12,053 nucleotides of DNA from the NCBI GenBank assembly GCA_016931875.1, contig JAFGDX010000279.1:1-12053 (forward strand), in the 5' to 3' direction. The translations under genes and the position numbers were made by a program. Shown here in pieces: positions 6,644-12,053 of the stretch (the stretch's first letter is position 1; every line of letters begins with the position of its first letter). Under the pieces are notes generated by a model. That model worked only from the letters and a program-made list of their open reading frames with translations. It did not search any database and was not told where the DNA came from. Origin of the DNA: Prolixibacteraceae bacterium. GTDB taxonomy: Bacteria > Bacteroidota > Bacteroidia > Bacteroidales > Prolixibacteraceae.

Positions 6644-9250
6644 TTATAGAAAACCCTTTGTATTTATTCTGATAACAGAGAGGGAATAAGCGGGTAACCG
6701 GTAATTAAACTTTTCAGAAACCTCTATTTCGGCTTCAACGGGTTTGGCATCCCTGTCTGCAGGCTTTCCTGTCAAAACCGTTGAAACGGCTTTTGTTTCG
6801 GAAACATTTGCCCCGGAAAGGTCAATGTTTGCATTTACTTCGGCGGGCAATAAATTCACCAGTTTCAGAATTATATCGTTGGTTTTTTTATCGTGAACCA
6901 CCGACATAGCCACGCGTTTTTGTACCTCTTCGTTTTTTTCTGAAAGCTGAATTTCGACCGGAATGTATGTTTCCCCGGCATTCTGCCCGAATAGTTTTTG
7001 CACATAATAACCAACAGTTGGTTTTACTTCGGTGTTGTTAAAATAAATCAAATCGGGGTTCCACTGTGTGTGTCCTTCTTTTGCCAGCAGCGGCGCATAG
7101 GAAGACATTTCAACAATATCTCCATTTCTTTCCAGGGTTGTCATGTACAGCGCTTCAGAAAGAGCTGTTTCGATGTTGTTTGGGCGGCCGGGCAAATGTG
7201 CGGCATATTCACCCAAATACACTTTTGATTTGGAGCGATCGTACCGGTCATAAAAATCCTGGTTGTGGATAAACCATCCCGGAGGCTGGTAATAATGTTC
7301 GTCAACCATCGGAATCTGAAGTTTGCTGGCAATTTCCCAGCCTTCCTCATAGTCGGTTCCGGTGTAAAACGGTCCAACTGTTCCAATTACGGTTATTTCC
7401 GGATGTTTTTCTTTTACGGCGTTAAAAATCATGGTAAAGCGCTCTTCAAAAATGTCGGTAATCAAATCTTCATTTCCAATTCCAATGTATTTCAGGTTGA
7501 AAGGCTCCGGATGTCCGGCTTCGGCACGTACTTTCCCCCACTTTGTATTTTTATCACCATTGGCCCACTCAATTAAATCAAGCACTTCCTGTACGTATTC
7601 ATCCATTTCGCTCATCGGAATTCCGCCCTGCTGCCCATGACCACAGGTTCCTGAATTCTGACAGGGAACGCCTGCCGGCAGCACCGGCACCGGTATGGCA
7701 CCAATGTCTTCACAAAACTGAAAATACTCGAAATAACCCAGCCCGGCCGATTGGTGGTAGCCCCAAATATTTCGCTGCGGAACCCGTGCTTCCAGCGGAC
7801 CAACCGTGCGGCTCCAGCGGTACATATTTTGCAACCCGTCGCCATGAGCAACGCAACCGCCGGGGAAACGGACAAATTTTGGGTGAATGTCTGCAATTGC
7901 CTGGGCAAGGTCGGCCCGTAACCCGTTTTTTCTTCCCTTAAAAGTTTTTTGGGGGAAAAGTGAAATCATGTCGAGCGCAATTTTTCCGGTTGTTTCAGGA
8001 ATTATTTCCAATTTTGCTTTAGCAACTGTATTTCCAGCCTGAAGAACTGCAGAGTACTTTTCCCACCCGGCTGCTATTGTTTTTGTTTTTGTTTCGGCAA
8101 TAATATTACCGTTTTCATCTGTCAGCCGCACAGTTAATTTTCCTTTTTTCCCGTTTGGAATTTTGGCAAAAATTGAAAAATCATATTTTACTCCTGCTTT
8201 TACTGGAATTCCGTCGAAACCTTCGTTTACAAGTGCTGCTCCGGGTTTGTTAATATCGAGCACCGCAAAATGGGGGTTGTTTTTGTGAATTGGAAAAAGG
8301 CTGTCGATGGTAAAAGTGGCATTTTCGCCTTGTAGTGTCCATGCCTTGTAGCTGTTCCAGGAAGGATCGTCTCCTGAACGATCGCCTAATGCATATTCAA
8401 AACCGCGGTTCTGAACCAGTTCGGCATACAAACCACCATCGGCTGCATAATTAATGTCTTCGAAAAAAATACCGATAAGTTTGTCACTTATTTTTTTACT
8501 CTTTTCCGGCACCAGCTTCATTCCGGCTTTTATCTGCCCGATGTTTTTAAATCTTTCGCCGTCTTTGCTTGTATTGTCGGCTCTTTCCATGTTGTGGAAC
8601 CGGCTCCACTCATGGTATTTTATCAGCCCGTCAATCATTTTCCAGGACGTTTTGTGGATGGTGCCCGTTTGCATTTCACCGCCAATTTTTATGTTTGCCC
8701 TGCTCTCTGTTCTTTCGTTTTCAGGTATTTTAACGGCTTTTGTGTAGTTCTTAAAATCGGTTGTTGTGGTTTTGAACAGAGCTTCGGATCCATTGATTGT
8801 GCTTTTCCATGTAATTATATAGTGGTTGCTTTGGTGGTTGAACGAGACTTCCAAATCCACGATATTTCCGTTTTTCATCATTTCGGGGTACGACTGTCGT
8901 TTCCAGTTCACCAGATTGGCCGAGGCAGCATGTGCAAACTGTCCTACTTCATCGTTTAAGGTCCATAAACAATGATACAACCCATTGGCATCCTGAAACA
9001 ATACCGGATTGATGAGTTTTTTCTGGCTTCCCCAGCGTCCGAAATCGCTGGCTAAAAACCTGAATTCGGGACCAATCCCATGCCAGTTTTTTGTGTCAAT
9101 ACTCCATGCGAAGTGCAGTCCTGCAGTGTTATTTTGTTTGCCGGTTGTGTAAGCAAAAACATAGGCGGAGTCGGGCTCGTTTGCAAAAACATTGCCGGGT
9201 ATAAAAATAGTTCCAAACAGTAGTAGAATTGATAGTTGTATTGATTTCAT
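6644..9250 (-). CDS. Secreted alpha-L-arabinofuranosidase, GH51, with N-terminal propeller-like domain and CBM-like insert
   Basis: The 868-residue enzyme likely removes terminal alpha-L-arabinofuranosyl groups from arabinan, arabinoxylan or arabinogalactan. I chose the ATG at 9248-9250 because it begins a clear signal peptide (about residues 1-23, ending VFA-NE) with no lipobox Cys. A TTG start at 9298 would put 16 extra residues before it. Residues about 28-235 look like blades of a GH43-type beta-propeller (repeated AxSxxLxNW-like strands). The GH51 part begins near 250 with IFFEDINYAADGGLY. A jelly-roll domain resembling CBM4_9 lies at about 297-435. The TIM barrel follows with KFVRFPGGC, then GIGNE (acid/base Glu594) and YLGEYAAH (nucleophile Glu681), assigned by the clan GH-A pattern. 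A C-terminal beta domain ends the protein. The intact catalytic pair supports activity. It is separated from the upstream DUF4382 gene by a terminator and has its own promoter-like sequence. Confidence 0.95.
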   Translation of the reverse strand: MKSIQLSILLLFGTIFIPGNVFANEPDSAYVFAYTTGKQNNTAGLHFAWSIDTKNWHGIGPEFRFLASDFGRWGSQKKLINPVLFQDANGLYHCLWTLNDEVGQFAHAASANLVNWKRQSYPEMMKNGNIVDLEVSFNHQSNHYIITWKSTINGSEALFKTTTTDFKNYTKAVKIPENERTESRANIKIGGEMQTGTIHKTSWKMIDGLIKYHEWSRFHNMERADNTSKDGERFKNIGQIKAGMKLVPEKSKKISDKLIGIFFEDINYAADGGLYAELVQNRGFEYALGDRSGDDPSWNSYKAWTLQGENATFTIDSLFPIHKNNPHFAVLDINKPGAALVNEGFDGIPVKAGVKYDFSIFAKIPNGKKGKLTVRLTDENGNIIAETKTKTIAAGWEKYSAVLQAGNTVAKAKLEIIPETTGKIALDMISLFPQKTFKGRKNGLRADLAQAIADIHPKFVRFPGGCVAHGDGLQNMYRWSRTVGPLEARVPQRNIWGYHQSAGLGYFEYFQFCEDIGAIPVPVLPAGVPCQNSGTCGHGQQGGIPMSEMDEYVQEVLDLIEWANGDKNTKWGKVRAEAGHPEPFNLKYIGIGNEDLITDIFEERFTMIFNAVKEKHPEITVIGTVGPFYTGTDYEEGWEIASKLQIPMVDEHYYQPPGWFIHNQDFYDRYDRSKSKVYLGEYAAHLPGRPNNIETALSEALYMTTLERNGDIVEMSSYAPLLAKEGHTQWNPDLIYFNNTEVKPTVGYYVQKLFGQNAGETYIPVEIQLSEKNEEVQKRVAMSVVHDKKTNDIILKLVNLLPAEVNANIDLSGANVSETKAVSTVLTGKPADRDAKPVEAEIEVSEKFNYRLPAYSLSVIRINTKGFL

Positions 9251-9267
9251 TTTCTCACGCTTTGGAG

Positions 9268-9299
9268 CGAAGATAATGAAATGAGCTGAAGTGTACAAT
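9268..9299 (-). promoter_or_regulatory. Candidate promoter of the arabinofuranosidase gene
   Basis: Minus strand ATTG (9296-9299), 20 bases, then TATCTTCG (9268-9275), one base off TAnnTTTG. The start site would fall near 9262, leaving a leader of about 12 bases before the ATG at 9250. The upstream terminator makes an independent promoter necessary. Confidence 0.4.
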
Positions 9300-9307
9300 C
9301 TACACTT
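9289..9307. promoter_or_regulatory. Palindrome overlapping the -33 box (possible operator)
   Basis: AAGTGTA (9289-9295) and TACACTT (9301-9307) are exact inverted repeats with a 5-base spacer CAATC. The -33 ATTG of the arabinofuranosidase promoter sits in the spacer, so a bound protein would compete with RNA polymerase. The cognate regulator is not identifiable here. Confidence 0.4.
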
Positions 9308-9374
9308 TAAGTTAAATAAATAAAATGTCCGGGAGTTTTAGTGGATTGGGGAAAAATTATTTTACGGAATTGGG

Positions 9375-9430
9375 AAAAAAGAGAGACCCCGGTGTCAGTA
9401 AATAATGAGCATATACTGAACCAGGGCCTC
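9375..9430 (-). terminator. Strong intrinsic terminator after the DUF4382 gene
   Basis: On the minus strand, arm GAGGCCCTGGTTCAGTA (9414-9430) pairs with TACTGACACCGGGGTCTC (9383-9400) over 17 base pairs. The pairing has two G-U wobbles and one bulge around a 13-base loop, followed by TCTTTTTT (9375-9382). The wobbles become mismatches on the plus strand, so the minus strand is the working orientation. It lies 47 bases after the DUF4382 stop and before the arabinofuranosidase promoter. Confidence 0.88.
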
Positions 9431-9476
9431 AACAAAACGTAAGAACTACTTCGTTCAATCTCTAGAACCCCAAAAA

Positions 9477-10334
9477 TTATTTCAGTTCAAAATCTGCCGA
9501 AACTGATTCACCGGCAGTTACAATTACATCTTTTAACGTATCATTTTCGTAACCTTCCATTTCGCAAACTACGGTATATGTTCCTTCTTTAAGCCCAATG
9601 ATTTTATAATCGCCCAACTCATCGGTAAATGAAGAAATATAATCAATGCTGTCTCCTTCTGTTTCACCGGGCATCCAGGCTTTTATCATTGCATCTTCCA
9701 GCGGAGTTGCAAGTGTGTCGGTCACATTTCCTTCAATGCGTCCGGCGGCACCCATGTATACTCCCCGAACCACAGGTTTAAAATTGAACCCGTTAATATT
9801 ATCGAGCGGGCCCTTAACCACAAACGACCGGCTTACATCAAAATCGAGCAGTACATCCGATGTTTGTCCTTCTTCAAGATGAATTTCGGGCTGAATTTTA
9901 ACTTTTAGGCCACTGGACGATCCGCTGGGTACTTTTAAATCAAATTCAGAACCGTTGTTTAATACCACCGTTGCATCAACAACGTGAAGCCGGATCATGT
10001 CATAATAACCGGCCTCAAGCTCTGCCGCTGCAATTTCTTCGGTAATTCCATTGGTCAGTTCAAGCAAATCAATAACCATATTTTCTTCACTCAGTACAAT
10101 AAAACTGTCTTTTTCTTCCTCCATTCCGGCTTCCGTTTTTTTACGGATCTCAACCTTATCAATGGTCACATAAGTGCTGCTGATTAATTCAATTGGATAG
10201 GGTGCGTCGGTTAGGAGAACATTAATTCTTCCTTTTCCCTCCTCAATTGAAATATTTTCTTCGTTGGTGCAACTTACAAATGCCAGACTACTGACTACTA
10301 ATCCTGCAATAAAAATCTTAAGTTTTCTCATCAT
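9477..10334 (-). CDS. DUF4382 lipoprotein with C-terminal carboxypeptidase-regulatory-like domain
   Basis: Taking the first of two adjacent ATGs (10332-10334; the next is 10329-10331) gives 285 residues. The start MMRKLKIF leads a hydrophobic segment ending AFVSC (Cys22), followed by TNEEN, so this is a probable lipoprotein. Residues about 34-190 match what I know of DUF4382: GRINVLLTDAPYPIE, a central LELTNGITEEIAAAELEAGYYDMIRLHV, and a Ser-rich bend before LKVKIQPEI. Residues about 199-285 form a beta-sandwich of the carboxypeptidase-regulatory type (RIEGNVTD...DAMIKAW...DELGDYKIIGLKEGTY). DUF4382 has no established function; such proteins are cell-surface or periplasmic lipoproteins. The gene is bounded by its own promoter-like sequence and a terminator, so it appears to be a single-gene unit without proven link to the glycan locus. 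Longer TTG-initiated versions would disrupt the signal peptide. Confidence 0.9.
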   Translation of the reverse strand: MMRKLKIFIAGLVVSSLAFVSCTNEENISIEEGKGRINVLLTDAPYPIELISSTYVTIDKVEIRKKTEAGMEEEKDSFIVLSEENMVIDLLELTNGITEEIAAAELEAGYYDMIRLHVVDATVVLNNGSEFDLKVPSGSSSGLKVKIQPEIHLEEGQTSDVLLDFDVSRSFVVKGPLDNINGFNFKPVVRGVYMGAAGRIEGNVTDTLATPLEDAMIKAWMPGETEGDSIDYISSFTDELGDYKIIGLKEGTYTVVCEMEGYENDTLKDVIVTAGESVSADFELK

Positions 10335-10426
10335 ATTAGAATTCTTTAATTTTGTTCCATGCCGAAATTGCAAAAGCCGTGCTAATTACTGCGTGAGACT
10401 CTAAGATTCCCTTTTTCAGAAACTTA

Positions 10427-10458
10427 CAAATATCACTAAAGTTAATATTCCAATCAAT
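10427..10458 (-). promoter_or_regulatory. Candidate promoter of the DUF4382 gene
   Basis: Minus strand ATTG (10455-10458), 20 bases, then GATATTTG (10427-10434), one base off TAnnTTTG. The leader would be about 90 bases. The -33 box lies inside one arm of the inverted repeat at 10453-10482. Confidence 0.38.
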
Positions 10459-10482
10459 ATGATAAATTATTCTCATATTGAT
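10453..10482. repeat. 10-bp inverted repeat at the DUF4382 promoter
   Basis: ATCAATATGA (10453-10462) and TCATATTGAT (10473-10482) are exact reverse complements separated by 10 bases, so the half-sites are two helical turns apart centre to centre. One arm contains the -33 ATTG. This is the geometry of a dimer operator. A hairpin is the alternative, but it would lie upstream of the predicted transcript. Confidence 0.45.
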
Positions 10483-10560
10483 AATTGTACTTTTTCTAAT
10501 AAAAACAAAATGAATTATAAAAATTCCAAGATTTTTTCCTTCCATAAAGCACAAATGGGT

Positions 10561-10798
10561 GAGGTATCACAGCGATAAAGGGGGTTTTGGATGAATCAGG
10601 GCACGGAATTAAAATTCTATTTTAGAATTTTCTAATTTAGATTCTAAATTCTCTAATCAGAAAATGAAATTGAATGATACTTGCTCCCTTTTTCTTAAAG
10701 AGCTTCGTAATGCCTGATGATAAAGGGGTGTGTGAATATTTGGTTTCTTATCTCTGAGGTTACAATTACTGACAACTTTAGGAGCTTTTGCTGATTTT
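10561..10798. other. Non-coding AT-rich stretch in the 745-base gene-free region
   Basis: No credible coding region, tRNA or rRNA is seen in 10335-11079. This part holds the palindrome cluster described separately and a direct repeat GATAAAGGGG (10574-10583 and 10719-10728). I can assign no function to the remainder. 10934-11079, after the candidate small RNA, shows nothing recognisable apart from AT-richness. Confidence 0.5.
10611..10657. repeat. Cluster of overlapping palindromes built on TTCTAA/TTAGAA
   Basis: Three overlapping inverted repeats are visible: AAAATTCTA-TTT-TAGAATTTT (10611-10631), TTAGAATTTTCTAA (10622-10635) and AATTTAGA-T-TCTAAATT (10634-10650). A TTCTCTAAT variant ends the cluster. 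The hexamer TTCTAA or its complement also occurs at 10336, 10494, 10799, 10809 and 10819. Confidence 0.6.
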
Positions 10799-10825
10799 TC
10801 TAATATATTCTAATATATTCTAATT
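10799..10825. repeat. 10-bp direct repeats TTCTAATATA upstream of small-RNA promoter
   Basis: TTCTAATATA at 10799-10808 and 10809-10818 is followed by TTCTAAT at 10819-10825, a 2.7-copy array with a period of one DNA turn. It ends 3 bases before the -33 box at 10829, the usual place for an activator site. Confidence 0.7.
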
Positions 10826-10828
10826 TTT

Positions 10829-10860
10829 ATTGTTAAGCGGTTTTATTATTTATAGTTTTG
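10829..10860 (+). promoter_or_regulatory. Bacteroidetes-type promoter on the plus strand
   Basis: ATTG (10829-10832), exactly 20 bases, then TAGTTTTG (10853-10860), a perfect TAnnTTTG. This is the best promoter match in the window. No plus-strand protein gene follows; the only thing downstream is a terminator about 45 bases away. Confidence 0.55.
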
Positions 10861-10864
10861 CATC

Positions 10865-10933
10865 ACCCATTTACCAACGCACTTTTTTAAACGTCCACTT
10901 ATCAGGGCAACTTTTAGTTGCCCTTTATTTTTG
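10865..10933 (+). ncRNA. Candidate intergenic small RNA of about 65-70 nt
   Basis: The transcript expected from the promoter at 10829-10860 would start near 10865 and stop at the terminator ending near 10933. It contains no ATG and no usable reading frame (a TTG at 10858 gives only ten codons). The 5' part (10865-10903) looks single-stranded and C/A/U-rich, and the 3' part is the terminator hairpin, the common layout of a base-pairing regulatory RNA. I do not recognise it as a known RNA family. No target could be found by eye. Confidence 0.48.
10904..10933 (+). terminator. Perfect intrinsic terminator on the plus strand
   Basis: AGGGCAAC (10904-10911) and GTTGCCCT (10917-10924) pair perfectly around TTTTA and are followed by TTATTTTTG (10925-10933). 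On the minus strand the hairpin is followed by GATAAGTGG, without a T-run, so it is not a good terminator for the serine hydrolase gene, whose stop is about 150 bases away. Confidence 0.75.
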
Positions 10934-11079
10934 TTCAGAAGCAAAAGTTAAATCCGCCTAAAAGGTTTACGGGTATGTTATTTCCCATATTTTTATGTTT
11001 CAGGTAGTAAAATATGAATTATGATCTTTCCCCTTTTTTAATTTGCGATATTATCTTTTGGTTGCGGGGTCAGATTTTA

Positions 11080-12053
11080 TTAATTCCCGGGCAAAGTTTT
11101 AATTATTTCGCGCAAAAAATCATTCAAATTAAAATTTGACAATCCAAATCCCATCCTTACAACGACCAGCTTTTTTGAGGGAATCATGTAAATTCGCTGT
11201 CCCAGAAATCCGTCGGCAAAAAACAGATCGGCAGGCACATCGGTAAGCGCCTGTTCCGGGTTTGATTCTTTCAGCCAGAAAGTTCCTGCGTAATTTTCGT
11301 TGGATGAAAGCGCCGGTGTTTTCATAAAATGTACCCATTCAGAAGAAAGAATCGTGTCTCCTGCAAAAATGCCATTGTTTAAAAACAACAAACCAAACCT
11401 TGCCCAGTCGCGTGCAGAGCCATAACTGTATGAAGAAGCCACAAATAAACCATTGGCATCAGTTTCGAGTTTTGTATGCAACATTCCGGCGGGATACAAC
11501 AATTTTGTATAAACGGAATTATGGTATTCTGTGTCGTTCCCGATTCTTTTTCTGATAATACCTGAAAGTAGATTGGCGTCGCCCGATGAATAATTCCAGT
11601 AGCTTCCCGGAGTGTATTCCAATTCATTATCCAAAACCGAAGCCAGCATATCATCATTTTGCATCAGCATTTGGGTGGCATCGGAAATGGTGAAATAGTT
11701 TTCATACCAATGGAGTCCTGACGACATTTGAATAATGTTTTTAACCGTAATATTCCTGCGTTCATCGTTTTCCCATTCCTGAAATCCGGCCTGCGCATCC
11801 AAAACCAGTTTATTCTCATCGGCTAAAATTCCGGCCCACGCGCCGGTAATTGATTTTGTCATCGACCAGCCGTGAAACATTGTTTGATGGTTGTATCCGT
11901 TCAGATATTTTTCTGCGATAAGATGATTGTCATACACAACAACAATCCCCAATGTTTTTTTGAATGGCGGGCTTCCGGGAGCATCAAAGCAGGTATCAAT
12001 GAGTTGGTGCAGCCGATTGTAATCTACTCCGGCGGGTAAATTTTCTGTAATCA
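11080..12053 (-). CDS. Serine hydrolase of the beta-lactamase/NylB-like family (N-terminus beyond window)
   Basis: The frame is open from the stop at 11080-11082 to the window edge (about 323 residues visible), so the start is missing. A TTG at 11950-11952 is internal to the domain and not the true start. The catalytic SxxK motif is GWSMTK, with the Ser codon at 11863-11865. The second motif is in WNYSSGDANLLSG, where Tyr takes the place of the Y-x-N Tyr, as in NylB-like (COG1680) hydrolases. The C-terminal strand motif is ADGFLGQRIYMIPSKKLVVV, the counterpart of the family's GxGGQ segment. Members of this group hydrolyse esters, amides or peptides and are rarely true beta-lactamases. The natural substrate cannot be inferred. 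No link to the glycan locus is evident beyond shared strand. Confidence 0.9.
   Translation of the reverse strand, partial: ITENLPAGVDYNRLHQLIDTCFDAPGSPPFKKTLGIVVVYDNHLIAEKYLNGYNHQTMFHGWSMTKSITGAWAGILADENKLVLDAQAGFQEWENDERRNITVKNIIQMSSGLHWYENYFTISDATQMLMQNDDMLASVLDNELEYTPGSYWNYSSGDANLLSGIIRKRIGNDTEYHNSVYTKLLYPAGMLHTKLETDANGLFVASSYSYGSARDWARFGLLFLNNGIFAGDTILSSEWVHFMKTPALSSNENYAGTFWLKESNPEQALTDVPADLFFADGFLGQRIYMIPSKKLVVVRMGFGLSNFNLNDFLREIIKTLPGN

Noticed and set aside
7543..7941. 132-codon plus-strand frame inside the arabinofuranosidase gene
   Set aside because: It is antisense to the catalytic barrel coding sequence, including the KFVRFPGG region, and its translation has no recognisable protein character.
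9251..9298. TTG start at 9298 extending the arabinofuranosidase by 16 residues
   Set aside because: It would place extra residues before a clean signal peptide and would begin inside the predicted promoter.
10336..10554. Minus-strand open frame of about 70 codons directly upstream of the DUF4382 start (ATG at 10543-10545)
   Set aside because: It spans the predicted DUF4382 promoter and inverted repeat, is very rich in Ile and AT-ending codons, has no signal or domain pattern, and is most simply a chance frame in AT-rich DNA. A leader peptide cannot be excluded.
10574..10728. Direct repeat GATAAAGGGG
   Set aside because: Two copies of 10 bases 145 apart with unrelated flanks; too little to call an element.
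10553..10872. Separated inverted repeat AAATGGGTGA / TCACCCATTT, considered as transposon ends or closing stem of a large RNA
   Set aside because: Only 10 bp over about 300 bases in a region of this size is compatible with chance; no target duplication, transposase or further paired stems were found.
1..12053. Search for CRISPR arrays, tRNA/rRNA genes, insertion sequences, phage genes
   Set aside because: No regularly spaced repeats with spacers, no cloverleaf-like or rRNA-like sequence, and no transposase, integrase or phage protein was recognisable on either strand.

Overview
This window looks like a chromosomal piece of a Bacteroidota (Bacteroidetes) genome, probably an environmental glycan degrader of the Bacteroidales or Marinilabiliales type. 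That placement is an inference. It rests on a SusC/SusD pair, a FecR-type anti-sigma factor with an ECF sigma factor, a DUF4382 lipoprotein, AT-rich intergenic DNA, and promoter-like sequences of the Bacteroidetes type (TTG, about 20 bases, TAnnTTTG). All recognised protein genes lie on the minus strand. In transcription order (high to low coordinates) they are: a serine hydrolase cut by the right edge, a DUF4382 lipoprotein, a GH51 alpha-L-arabinofuranosidase, an ECF sigma factor, a FecR anti-sigma factor, a SusC-like TonB-dependent receptor, and a SusD-like lipoprotein cut by the left edge.

Region by region. 1-1329 is the N-terminal part of the SusD-like protein, 11 bases downstream of the SusC-like gene (1341-4625). 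4626-4717 separates susC from fecR and holds two adjacent stem-loops with the same hexanucleotide loop. 4718-5716 is fecR and 5931-6527 the sigma factor. Between those two lies a 214-base gene-free AT-rich spacer. 6644-9250 encodes the arabinofuranosidase, with a promoter-like sequence and a palindrome just upstream. 9375-9430 is a strong intrinsic terminator that separates it from the DUF4382 gene (9477-10334). 10335-11079 is a long non-coding stretch rich in repeats. 11080-12053 is the serine hydrolase.

How the genes fit together: the five genes from the arabinofuranosidase to SusD look like a polysaccharide utilisation locus controlled by transenvelope signalling. The SusC-like receptor carries an N-terminal STN signalling domain. 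On binding glycan it would signal to the C-terminal part of FecR in the periplasm, releasing the sigma factor to transcribe susCD. The secreted GH51 enzyme suggests an arabinofuranose-decorated substrate such as arabinan, arabinoxylan or arabinogalactan.

The most interesting observations are two candidate small RNAs on the plus strand, where no plus-strand gene exists. One (about 4643-4717) is antisense to the susC leader and consists of two hairpins with identical TTGCCG loops plus a U-rich end. Its position resembles that of the DonS-type antisense RNAs known from ECF-sigma-controlled loci in Bacteroides. The other (about 10865-10933) has a well-matched promoter, upstream 10-base direct repeats and a perfect terminator hairpin. 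Both are sequence predictions with no expression evidence.
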